Position numbers and translations under genes: made by a program. A DNA stretch of 64,000 bases, from positions 548,892 to 612,891 of the forward strand of contig JALHRQ010000001.1 of NCBI GenBank assembly GCA_022841375.1, read 5' to 3'. This document shows positions 52,201 through 59,249 of the stretch, piece by piece. This stretch comes from Burkholderiales bacterium. Its GTDB lineage: Bacteria > Pseudomonadota > Gammaproteobacteria > Burkholderiales > SG8-41. The notes beneath the pieces were generated by a model that had not been told where the DNA came from, ran no database searches, and saw only the letters and a program-made list of their open reading frames with translations. Within the stretch, counting starts at the first letter, position 1, and each line of letters starts with the position of its first letter.

Positions 52201-52523
52201 ACAAGTTCCTGCCGCGCGGTGTGATGGAAACACCGTCCGCCAATGCGGCTGCGACGGTCACGCTGGATGCGAACGGAAAATGCATCACCGCACGACTGGT
52301 TGTCGGCGCGGTGAGCTGGAAACCGATCATTGTCGATCTGTCGGCATTGACCGGTTCGGCGTTCGACGAAGCAAAAATCCGCGCTGCGGTCCAGCCGGTG
52401 CGCAATCTGGCGCAACCCATGTCCAATGTCCGCGGCTCGGCAATGTACAAACGCAATATGGCGGTGGAAATCGGCGCACGCACGCTGATCCGCGCCTGGC
52501 AGCGCGCTGCACAGCAAAAATAA
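49281..52523 (+). CDS. Molybdopterin subunit fused to FAD subunit (CoxL-CoxM-like)
   Basis: 1080 residues. Residues about 1-780 are the molybdopterin-binding large subunit of the xanthine-dehydrogenase family: ETIGCVAHWTNNRVTMWCNTQ, EVGGGFGGKSG, GAFRGFGNPSADWAVE, GEIGQGTLTVLRQIAAEE and GPFGAKGLGEIGLDAIPAAIANA (which holds the catalytic Glu) are present. Residues about 800-1080 are a CO-dehydrogenase-flavoprotein-like FAD domain (SGGMSHAIRRE, TTVGGSVGPL). In related enzymes these are separate polypeptides (subunit order S-L-M or M-S-L). With the 2Fe-2S gene, this would make a two-subunit hydroxylase of an aromatic or heterocyclic acid. Confidence 0.9.
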   Translation: MSTHHQKLRDPKFESGLLVVGKDVPRTDAQPKVTGASQYVADLHMPGMLYAAVLRSPHANARILSIDTSAARAMPGVKAVVTGEDTAKRKWGAFRPDLYPLAIGRVRYVGDEVAAVAATDPETARAAVDRIVVQYEPLPAVFSLDEAMAPGAPLVHDDAPGNVAHEFAFERGEVDAGFKASDVVVEGTWDSIRQWHSSLETIGCVAHWTNNRVTMWCNTQTPFLARGRYAVALGVPEAQVRVIQTEVGGGFGGKSGDDNCSVIAAILARKSGRPVKLIHTREEEFLASHPRMPMRYWVRLGFSKAGKVLAKEIRMWADNGAYTGKSQAILGAATVRHDALYKYPNARAKSTLVYTNLVPTGAFRGFGNPSADWAVEQAWDLAAEKLKIDVVDLLRMNAVEEGDVSPHNHKITSAELRQCIDKAADLIHWKEKRKSKKDGYGLGMGCSIHVNGRRSFGDWDGSSAIVRINEDGRATIITGEGEIGQGTLTVLRQIAAEELCMPYEDIDITRPDTDVHPHSLGALASRVTYVAGNAVKRAAAEAHKQLMAAAAEQFKKPVDELTIINGQIGPRKGAESEFKPISAVVRANIYKRGGEAIVGVGNWDNPSDFPDHSRYGNESGAYNFAAQAVEVEVDRGTGQVQLKEIAAVVDCGTVIHPSAAQGQVEGAVVQGIGLAMIEYFDWHQGTPTDPQYIDYPLPSADFVPKMHVAFADSYEPSGPFGAKGLGEIGLDAIPAAIANAISDAVGVRIYALPITAEKIHRALHPALYADEDKTPPAPPKGGVWSRLVTGRPSGVRPSQPELLQPKTLDEAVRFYAEGDTAIVSGGMSHAIRRERTGYPQAKRLMVVSRIAELLKIGIDNKGMLRVGAAVNQQTLFALPKLREQWAVLAESLDAAGHTRVRQMTTVGGSVGPLIGGFDLPVALVGVNGRVVTASPAGQKTWTLAEAFDKRLAKDEMIIAIEVDALPARSGSAFHKFLPRGVMETPSANAAATVTLDANGKCITARLVVGAVSWKPIIVDLSALTGSAFDEAKIRAAVQPVRNLAQPMSNVRGSAMYKRNMAVEIGARTLIRAWQRAAQQK

Positions 52524-52559
52524 TCAAAACCAAAATAACGTCACACGAGGAACCTGCAA

Positions 52560-53366
52560 ATGGCTGACCGCTTCAAAACCTCCGATGGCTGCGAAATCGC
52601 CTACACCCTGCACAACAGCGCCGGCAGCAAGGCGCCGCGTGTTGCGCTGGTGCATTCACTGGCGCTGGACCGCAGCATCTGGGATGACGTCGCGCAGGAA
52701 CTGTCGCGCGATGCGCAGGTGCTGACCTGGGACTGCCGCGGCCATGGCCGTTCCGGCCAGCCGCTGACCACCTATACGCCGCAGCTGTTCGCGCGCGACC
52801 TTGCCGAACTGATGGATCACGTGCAATGGCCTTCAGCTATTGTCGGCGGCTGCTCAATGGGCGGCATGGTGGCGCAGGCTTTCGCCATCGACTATCCCCA
52901 GCGCACCACCGGCCTGGTGCTGATCGACACCACCGCGTGGTACGGCGCAGATGCGCCCAAGGTGTGGCGTGAGCGCGGCGCCACCGGCAAGGAAAAAGGC
53001 ATGATCGCGCTGGTCGATTTCCAGACCGGCCGCTGGTTCGGTGATGCCTTCCGCGCCAACCACAAGGCCACCGTCGACCGTCTGGTCAAGGTGTTTCTCG
53101 ACAACAATGTCGACTGCTATGTCAAAACCTGCGAAATGCTCGGCGACGGCGACCTGCGTGCGGGCCTCGCGACGGTCAAAGTACCGACCGCGGTTGCGGT
53201 TGGCGAAGAAGATTACGCCACGCCGGTGGCAATGGCCGAAGCACTGCATAAAGCCATTAGCGGTTCCACGCTGACCGTATTGCCCGGCGGCCGCCACATC
53301 ACCCCCACCGAGAAGCCGCAGGAGATTGCGGCGCGCTTCCGTGAAGTGATCGCGAAAGCTAAATAA
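52560..53366 (+). CDS. Alpha/beta hydrolase, 3-oxoadipate enol-lactonase-like
   Basis: 268 residues, alpha/beta-hydrolase fold. The nucleophile elbow is GGCSMGG (GxSxG), with a catalytic Asp in the expected region and His in PGGRHITPTEKP. The oxyanion-hole segment is HSLALDRS. It is closest to enol-lactone hydrolases (PcaD/CatD type) of the beta-ketoadipate pathway, but family assignment alone does not fix the substrate. It lies 36 bases after the hydroxylase gene. Confidence 0.85.
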   Translation: MADRFKTSDGCEIAYTLHNSAGSKAPRVALVHSLALDRSIWDDVAQELSRDAQVLTWDCRGHGRSGQPLTTYTPQLFARDLAELMDHVQWPSAIVGGCSMGGMVAQAFAIDYPQRTTGLVLIDTTAWYGADAPKVWRERGATGKEKGMIALVDFQTGRWFGDAFRANHKATVDRLVKVFLDNNVDCYVKTCEMLGDGDLRAGLATVKVPTAVAVGEEDYATPVAMAEALHKAISGSTLTVLPGGRHITPTEKPQEIAARFREVIAKAK

Positions 53367-53430
53367 ACGTGAGTAACAGTAAACGCTTCTATTACCCCTC
53401 TCCCCAGCCCTCTGCTGTGCTTCGAGTGTT

Positions 53431-53457
53431 CCCTCGTCCCCGTAAACGGGGCGAGGG
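53431..53457. repeat. Palindromic repeat (CCCTCG...CGAGGG)
   Basis: Stem CCCTCG-T-CCCCG / CGGGGCGAGGG with loop TAAA and one bulged base, inside a 'CCCCTCTCCCCAGCCCTC' stretch typical of dispersed palindromic repeats in proteobacteria. It lies in the gap between the hydrolase and amidohydrolase genes. Confidence 0.65.
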
Positions 53458-53487
53458 AGCGTCTCATTTTGGTATGTGCTCCTGGTC

Positions 53488-54504
53488 ATGAACACGACAA
53501 AACCTCGTTGCTTAGACATCCACGCCCATCACGTCGGCCAGCCGCTGGTCGAGCGCATCAACGCCGAAGGTGAAAAACACGGCGTCAAGATGGTCAAGGG
53601 TGAAGACGGCGCGACGCGCATTTCCGTAGGCGGCCGTCTGACCGGCATGCCGCTGATCCCGCCGCTGAACGATGAAACAGCGCGGCTGAAGTGGATGGAC
53701 GAAGCCGGCATCGATGTGCAACTGCTCGCCGGGTGGATGGACCTCGCCGGGTATCACCTGCCCACCGAAGCCGGTCAGTGGCTGGCGCGTGCACAGAACG
53801 AAACACTCGCTGAGATGGCTTCACGCCGGCCCGAACGCTATGCCGCGGCCGCGGCAGTTCCGCTGCAGGATGCCGCCGTGGCTGCCGAAGAACTGCGCTA
53901 TGCCGTGCAGACGCTGGGTCATCGCGCGGTGCAGATCGGTGCGCGCGTCGAAGAAGAAGGCCTCGATGCGCCGCAGTACGACGCGTTCTGGTCAGCGGCG
54001 CAGGAACTCAAAGTGCCGGTGATCATCCACCCGGCCGACCTCGCAGTACCGCCGCGCATTCGCAGGCTGTTTTTACACATCCTTGTCGGCAATCCGAGTG
54101 AGACCACTTTTGCCGCGGCGGCTCTGTTGCTCGGCGGTGTTTTCGACCGCTTTGCGAATCTGCGCGTGCTGTTGGTGCACGGTGGCGGCTGCGTGCCCTA
54201 TCAGTTCGGCCGCATCGACCGCGGCCGTATTACTGCGCCCCCGTTCGCCAAAGGGGCGGTGAAAAATCCGCTGGGCCAATACGCGAACAATCTTTATTAC
54301 GATACCGTGCTGCATGACGACCAAGCGTTCCGTTATCTGATCGAACGTGTCGGTGCCGGGCAGGTCGCACTGGGCAGTGATTACCCGTTCCCGTTGCGCG
54401 ACCCGGACCCCGTGAAATTTATCAATAAAAACAATAAGATGAATGATGCCGCAAGGCGCGCCGTGTGCTGGGATACCGGCGCTGCGCTGCTCGGCCTGAA
54501 GTAA
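53488..54504 (+). CDS. Amidohydrolase (ACMSD-like, amidohydrolase 2 family)
   Basis: 338 residues. A TIM-barrel metal-dependent hydrolase or decarboxylase: N-terminal DIHAHHVGQ (HxH metal site), VIIHPADLAVP, VHGGGCVPYQFGRIDRG and ALGSDYPFPL (the C-terminal Asp) are all present. The type includes aminocarboxymuconate-semialdehyde decarboxylase and gamma-resorcylate decarboxylase, which act on aromatic acid intermediates. An AT-rich 12-mer repeat (54422-54433) lies within the 3' coding part. A GTG 12 bases upstream is an alternative start. Confidence 0.88.
   Translation: MNTTKPRCLDIHAHHVGQPLVERINAEGEKHGVKMVKGEDGATRISVGGRLTGMPLIPPLNDETARLKWMDEAGIDVQLLAGWMDLAGYHLPTEAGQWLARAQNETLAEMASRRPERYAAAAAVPLQDAAVAAEELRYAVQTLGHRAVQIGARVEEEGLDAPQYDAFWSAAQELKVPVIIHPADLAVPPRIRRLFLHILVGNPSETTFAAAALLLGGVFDRFANLRVLLVHGGGCVPYQFGRIDRGRITAPPFAKGAVKNPLGQYANNLYYDTVLHDDQAFRYLIERVGAGQVALGSDYPFPLRDPDPVKFINKNNKMNDAARRAVCWDTGAALLGLK
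54422..54433 (+). repeat. AT-rich 12-mer TCAATAAAAACA, copy 5, in coding sequence
   Basis: The only copy inside a gene. It falls in a locally AT-rich stretch of the amidohydrolase coding region (encoding FINKNNKMN) about 70 bases before the stop, unlike the GC-rich codons around it. Confidence 0.6.
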
Positions 54505-54519
54505 CAGAGGAGATTTGCA

Positions 54520-55488
54520 ATGAACGTCATTACACTGCGCGGCGCGTTCGCCGCCCTGTTGTTGAGTATCACCGTATCCGCTGCTGCACAGAATTATCCC
54601 GCGGGTCCGATCCGCATCATCGTACCGTTCCCGGCAGGCGGCGGCGTCGATACCGCAGGACGCCTGCTCGGCCAGAAACTGTCGGAGGCCATCGGCCGTC
54701 CGGTACTGATCGACAACCGCGCCGGCGCCAACGGCATGATCGGCAGCGAAATGGTCGCGAAGGCACCGAAAGACGGCTACACGCTGATGGTCAACGGCGC
54801 GAACTTCGTTACCAGCCCGACGCTGTATGCGAAATCGCTGTATGACCCGATCAAGGACTTCGATGCGATCAGCCTGCTCGCGCACGCACCGAACATTCTC
54901 GTCGTGCATCCCTCGCTGCCGGTTAAAAATGTGCGTGAACTGATCGCCTTCGCCAAGGCGCGGCCCGGTGACATCCTGTTTGCCGGCTCGGGCAGCGGCA
55001 GCACGCCGCACCTTGCCGGTGAACTGTTCAAGACCCAGACCAATACCAAAATGATCCACGTGCCCTACCGCGGCACCGGCCCGGCAATCACCGCGATACT
55101 CTCCGGTGAAGTCAGCACCATGTTCATGCCCGCGCTGACCGCGCTGCCGCTGATCCAGTCCGGACGCGTGCGCGCGCTGGGCGTGACCTCGCTGGAACGC
55201 CTGCCAGCGCTGCCTGAAATGCCCACAGTGTCGGAATCGGGACTGAAGGGTTATCAGTCCAGCCAGTGGTACGGCGTGCTCGCACCTGCAGGAACCTCTC
55301 CCGACATTCTGAATGTGCTCAACGGTCACACCGTCAGGATCATGCAAAGCGCCGACATGAAGGAGCGCATGAAAATGAGCGGCAGCGTCGCCGTCGGCAG
55401 CTCGCGCGAAGTGTTCGCGAAATTCCTGCAAACCGAATTCAGCAAATGGGCGCAGGTAATCAAAGCCTCCGGCGCCACGGTGGACTGA
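54520..55488 (+). CDS. Bug-family periplasmic solute-binding protein 2
   Basis: 322 residues. A Sec signal peptide (MNVITLRGAFAALLLSITVSAAA) is followed by the Bug fingerprint YPAGPIRIIVPFPAGGGVDTAGR. KDGYTLMVNGANFVTSP, RPGDILFAGSGSGSTPHLAGELF and LPALPEMPTVSESG follow. It binds an organic acid in the periplasm; its placement in a catabolic run suggests that its ligand is the substrate or an intermediate of the pathway. The start has a GAGGAG ribosome-binding site. Confidence 0.92.
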   Translation: MNVITLRGAFAALLLSITVSAAAQNYPAGPIRIIVPFPAGGGVDTAGRLLGQKLSEAIGRPVLIDNRAGANGMIGSEMVAKAPKDGYTLMVNGANFVTSPTLYAKSLYDPIKDFDAISLLAHAPNILVVHPSLPVKNVRELIAFAKARPGDILFAGSGSGSTPHLAGELFKTQTNTKMIHVPYRGTGPAITAILSGEVSTMFMPALTALPLIQSGRVRALGVTSLERLPALPEMPTVSESGLKGYQSSQWYGVLAPAGTSPDILNVLNGHTVRIMQSADMKERMKMSGSVAVGSSREVFAKFLQTEFSKWAQVIKASGATVD

Positions 55489-55660
55489 AAACCTTTTTAG
55501 CCACAGAGGGCACAGAGAGCACAGAGAAAACCATTTGGAGTCAGATGGATTTGGCGATCTACTATTGCCTTTAACCATCGCACCAGCCCCCAACAACCCG
55601 AAAACCTCTGTGACCTCTGTGCCCTCTGTGGCTGCTTTTGACTTTAGCCTTTGACTTTAG
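55488..55660. repeat. CACAGAG inverted-repeat element, copy 2
   Basis: The left arm (55500-55530) has GCCACAGAGGGCACAGAG units; the right arm (55601-55632) is the near reverse complement. The left flank AAAACCTTTTTA is shared with copy 1 (16084-16268). The right flank has CTTTGACTTTAG twice. The central 70 bases are not similar to copy 1. The element starts directly at the stop of the Bug gene and ends about 30 bases before the ThDP-enzyme gene. Confidence 0.85.
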
Positions 55661-55690
55661 CTGTAGATCTGTTCATTTAAAGGACTCATC

Positions 55691-57439
55691 GTGACTGACC
55701 CCATCAAGAACGCCATCAAACACGAAACCCCGACGCCTTCGGCCGCCAGTGACGCCGTGTACGGCAGCGACGTCATTGCCGGCACGCTGCGCGCGCTGGA
55801 CATCGAATACATCGCGCTCAATCCCGGTGCGAGCTACCGCGGCCTGCACGACAGCCTGGTCAATTATCTCGGCAACAAAAAACCGCAGATGGTGCTGTGT
55901 CTGCACGACGAAAACGCCGCCTCGATCGCCCAGGGCTACTGGAAAGCCAGCAACAAGCTGATGGCCGTCGGTCTGCATTCCAACGTCGGCCTGATGCACG
56001 CCTCGATGCCGATTTTCAACGCCTGGTGCGACCGCACCCCGATGCTGATCCTCGGCGCCACCGGCCCCTGGGATGCGGCCAAGCGCCGGCCGTGGATCGA
56101 CTGGATCCATACCTGCTCCGATCAAGCCGCACTGGTGCGCAACTTCACCAAATGGGACAACCAGCCGGGCTCCACCGCGGCTGCGGTCGAAGCGCTGCTG
56201 CGCGGCGCGCAGATCGCCGAGACCGCGCCGCGCGCGCCGGTCTATATCAACCTCGACGTCACCACGCAGGAAGAAAAACTCGAAAATCCGCCGGTAATTC
56301 CCGACGTGCGCCGTTTCGCGCCGCCGCCGCCGGTGCAGCCCGCGGCCAGCGAAATTGAAGCCGCGGCAAAACTGCTGTCGACTGCAAAGAATCCGGTACT
56401 GCTGTGCGGTCGCGGTTCGCGCCGCCTCGACCACTGGAATGCCCGCGTTGCGCTCGCCGAGAAGCTCGACATGCGCGTGATCACCCAGATCAAGCTCGCC
56501 GCATCCTTTCCCACCGACCACCGCCTGCACGCCGCTCCACCGGCCAACCGCCTGGTGCCTGCCGCGAAAAAAACCCTCGCCGAGGCCGACGTCATTCTTG
56601 CGCTCGACTGGCTGGACCTCGCGGGTGCGCTGAAACAGGCCTTCGGCGACAAGCCGGTCACCGCCAAAATCATCAATGTATCCTGCGACACCCACCTGCA
56701 TCGCGGCTGGAGCATGGATTACCAGGCACTGCCGCCGGTCGACGTGTGGATGAACTGCGAACCCGACGCCGCAGTGCCGCTGCTGACCGCGGCGGTCACG
56801 GCGCGCCCCCGCAAGATCGAAGGTCCGGCGTACGCACTGGCTGGCGCCCCAAGCGAACCGCTGGCACTGAAAGGGCTGGCTTATGCGCTCAATGCCGCAG
56901 TCGACAAACAGAACGTCACCTACACCCATTTGCCGCTGGGCTGGAGCGGTGCCTACACCCACTTCCGTCATCCGCTGGATTACTTGGGCTTTGACGGCGG
57001 TGGCGGGGTCGGCGCCGGCCCCGGCCTGACCATCGGCGCCGCACTCGCGCTCAAAGGCAGCGGCCGCATTCCCATCGGCCTGATGGGCGACGGCAACTTC
57101 CTGATGGGCAACACCGCAGTGTGGACCGCCGTCCACTACCAGATCCCCTGCCTGATGATCATCTGCAACAACCGCTCGTTTTTCAATGACGAACGCCACC
57201 AGGGCCATGTCGCCGAATACCGCGGCCGGCCGTCGGAAAACGCGTGGATCGGCCAGAAAATCATTGATCCGGACATCGACATCGCGGCGATGGCGCGCGC
57301 CCAGGGTGCCGAAGGCATCGGTCCGGTCACGAAAATGGCCGATATGCAGCCGGCGATCGAGCGCGGCATTGCCATCGTCAAGGCCGGCGGCGTCTGCGTC
57401 ATCGATGCCCGCGTGCTGCCGGGCTATGATGGCGAATAA
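55691..57439 (+). CDS. Thiamine-diphosphate-dependent enzyme (IlvB/benzoylformate decarboxylase type)
   Basis: 582 residues with the three ThDP domains. The pyrimidine domain has the catalytic-Glu segment HDENAASIAQGYWKAS. The central domain has the LLCGRGSRRLDHWN stretch. The ThDP/metal domain holds GLMGDGNFLMGNTAVWTA...CNNRSFFND (GDG-NN). It belongs to the acetolactate-synthase/benzoylformate-decarboxylase superfamily; the split cannot be settled, but absence of other branched-chain genes argues against acetolactate synthase. GTG start with AGGA upstream. It probably decarboxylates or carboligates a 2-oxo acid from the aromatic pathway. Confidence 0.88.
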   Translation: MTDPIKNAIKHETPTPSAASDAVYGSDVIAGTLRALDIEYIALNPGASYRGLHDSLVNYLGNKKPQMVLCLHDENAASIAQGYWKASNKLMAVGLHSNVGLMHASMPIFNAWCDRTPMLILGATGPWDAAKRRPWIDWIHTCSDQAALVRNFTKWDNQPGSTAAAVEALLRGAQIAETAPRAPVYINLDVTTQEEKLENPPVIPDVRRFAPPPPVQPAASEIEAAAKLLSTAKNPVLLCGRGSRRLDHWNARVALAEKLDMRVITQIKLAASFPTDHRLHAAPPANRLVPAAKKTLAEADVILALDWLDLAGALKQAFGDKPVTAKIINVSCDTHLHRGWSMDYQALPPVDVWMNCEPDAAVPLLTAAVTARPRKIEGPAYALAGAPSEPLALKGLAYALNAAVDKQNVTYTHLPLGWSGAYTHFRHPLDYLGFDGGGGVGAGPGLTIGAALALKGSGRIPIGLMGDGNFLMGNTAVWTAVHYQIPCLMIICNNRSFFNDERHQGHVAEYRGRPSENAWIGQKIIDPDIDIAAMARAQGAEGIGPVTKMADMQPAIERGIAIVKAGGVCVIDARVLPGYDGE

Positions 57440-57477
57440 TTGTTGAACCCCCATAAAAAACCACCGAGGAGAAACCG

Positions 57478-58449
57478 ATGAAAAAGTCCCGTCTCATCGT
57501 CACTGTACTGGGTGCCGCCGCGCTGTCTGCTGTCATCGGTGCCGGCGCTGCGGATTATCCGTCACGCCCGATCCGCGTCATCGTGCCGCAAAGCGCCGGC
57601 GGCTCCACCGACGTCGCCGCGCGCGTGCTCACCGACAAGCTGACGGACTCGCTGAAACAGAACATCGTCGTCGACAACCGGCCCGGCGCCGGCAGTCTCA
57701 ACGGCACCGAGACCGTGGCCAAATCCGCGCCCGACGGTTACACGCTGCTGATCATCGCCGCGTCGCTGACCATCACCCCGGCGCTGCAAAGCAACCTGCC
57801 CTTCGATCCGGTGCGCGATTTTGCGCCGATCACCCAGATTGTCGACCTGCCGCATATCGTGACGGTGCATCCGAACATCGCCGCAAAATCCATCGCTGAA
57901 TTTGTGACTCTGCTCAAAGCCAAACCGGGCCAGATCGCCGCCGGTTTCAGCGGCATCGGCACCAGCACCCATCTCGCCATCGAGCTGTTCCAGTACACCA
58001 GCCAGACCAAGATGTTGCTGGTGCCGTACAAGGGCGGCGCGCCGGCGATGACGGCGCTGCTCGGCGGCGAAGTGCAAGTCAACTTTGCCACCAGTTCCAC
58101 CGGCATCCCGCACATCCGCAGCGGCAAACTGCGCGGACTCGCGGTTACCGGCGCCAAACGCAGCACGGCGATTCCTGAACTGCCCACTGTCGCCGAAGCC
58201 GGGGTCAAGGGTTACCAGCACGCCTCCTGGGTTGGCATGCTGGCACCGGCCAAAACGCCGAAGCCGGTGATCGACCGCCTGCACGCCGAGTCGGTGAAGG
58301 TCCTCGCGCGCAACGATATCCGCTCATCCTTCCTCAAGCAGGGCATGGAAGCGGAAGGCAATACGCCGCAGGAATTCGCCGCGACCATCACCCGCGAAGT
58401 GGATCAGTGGATCAAGCTGGTCAAGTCAGCCGGTATCAAGGTGCAATAA
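57478..58449 (+). CDS. Bug-family periplasmic solute-binding protein 3
   Basis: 323 residues. The signal peptide (MKKSRLIVTVLGAAALSAVIGAGA) is followed by DYPSRPIRVIVPQSAGGSTDVAAR. APDGYTLLIIAASLTITPALQSN, PGQIAAGFSGIGTSTHLAIELF and LPTVAEAGVKGYQHASW are family-typical. It is the last gene of the plus-strand catabolic run and the second Bug protein in it. It differs in sequence from the one at 54520, so the two probably bind different ligands. The start has GAGGAG and the gene is followed by a terminator. Confidence 0.92.
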   Translation: MKKSRLIVTVLGAAALSAVIGAGAADYPSRPIRVIVPQSAGGSTDVAARVLTDKLTDSLKQNIVVDNRPGAGSLNGTETVAKSAPDGYTLLIIAASLTITPALQSNLPFDPVRDFAPITQIVDLPHIVTVHPNIAAKSIAEFVTLLKAKPGQIAAGFSGIGTSTHLAIELFQYTSQTKMLLVPYKGGAPAMTALLGGEVQVNFATSSTGIPHIRSGKLRGLAVTGAKRSTAIPELPTVAEAGVKGYQHASWVGMLAPAKTPKPVIDRLHAESVKVLARNDIRSSFLKQGMEAEGNTPQEFAATITREVDQWIKLVKSAGIKVQ

Positions 58450-58466
58450 ACCACCGGCTCCAATAT

Positions 58467-58495
58467 AAAACCGCAGGCAATGCCTGCGGTTTTTT
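58467..58495. terminator. Bidirectional rho-independent terminator
   Basis: A 9-bp GC-rich stem (CCGCAGGCA at 58471-58479 with TGCCTGCGG at 58481-58489), A-run on the left and T-run on the right, with a single-base loop in the drawn form (probably a larger loop in reality). It closes the Bug-3 gene and the convergent universal stress gene. Confidence 0.85.
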
Positions 58496-58516
58496 ACGTC
58501 TGCAACTGCAGCAGAG

Positions 58517-59002
58517 TCAGGACGGGGTGTTGATTTTTTCAGGATGATCTGCGCTCATCAGCGCGCGGAACGTCAGCACCGGAATCGATGCACGATGCAG
58601 CACCCGGCTCGCTTCGCTGCCAAGCAGCATCGATACCAGCCCCTTGCGGTGGCGTGAAGTCATCACAATCAGATCGCAACCGCGATCATTGGCGGCATCC
58701 ACAATGGCGTCGTAAGGCTGCATGCCCTTGACCATGATCGTGTCGCACGACACACCGGCAGCATCCGCGGTTTTCTGCACGAAGGCCAGGAAGCTCGCGG
58801 CACGCTCGCTGTCGCGCGCCTCCATCCCTTCGTCGAGTTCCGAAGGCACCAGCCCTTCAGGTCCGAGCATCATCCGGTAATCCTGCATGACATGGATGCC
58901 GGTCACCTTGGCACCGCACAGCTTGGCCAGTTCGATGCCGCGCGCGACAGCGCGCTCGGAATGTTCGGTGCCATCGGTGGGCATCAGAATATGTTTGAAC
59001 AT
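58517..59002 (-). CDS. Universal stress protein (UspA family)
   Basis: 161 residues, Rossmann-like UspA fold. The N-terminal HILMPTDGTEHSERAV is typical; the ATP-binding motif G-x2-G-x9-G(S/T) is approximated by the TSRHRKGLVSMLLGSEASRV segment. It probably helps the cell tolerate stress; no specific role can be given. It is convergent with Bug-3 and stands alone. Confidence 0.92.
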   Translation of the reverse strand: MFKHILMPTDGTEHSERAVARGIELAKLCGAKVTGIHVMQDYRMMLGPEGLVPSELDEGMEARDSERAASFLAFVQKTADAAGVSCDTIMVKGMQPYDAIVDAANDRGCDLIVMTSRHRKGLVSMLLGSEASRVLHRASIPVLTFRALMSADHPEKINTPS

Positions 59003-59249
59003 GGACGCTCCTCATCGTTTGATATGACTGTCCGGCGCTGGCGGCAAATGAACTTAATATCCGCCGCCTGCCCCTCAAAAAACCGCACAGTACGTTGCCG
59101 TGCGGATTGCATGGTCGCGCAAATTGGTCACCATCGTCCATCCGTCGTACCCGCAGGGCGAAACGCCGAATCGGAAAACCCGCATAACGTCCAGCGGTCT
59201 TAATAAATAATAAATAAAATCAATTACTTACAACATATAGCGACGCGGC

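Noticed and set aside
50457-52517. A 686-codon minus-strand frame antisense to the molybdopterin/FAD gene.
   Set aside because: GC-rich codon bias leaves long opposite frames open; the plus-strand gene carries clear family motifs throughout.
54406-54460. The AT-rich patch in the amidohydrolase gene considered as a frameshift or insertion break.
   Set aside because: The reading frame stays open and both flanks remain in frame with recognisable amidohydrolase sequence (SDYPFP before, GAALLGL after).
55673-57454. A 593-codon minus-strand frame opposite the ThDP enzyme.
   Set aside because: It has no recognisable motif, whereas the plus strand encodes the GDG-NN motif and catalytic Glu of ThDP enzymes.
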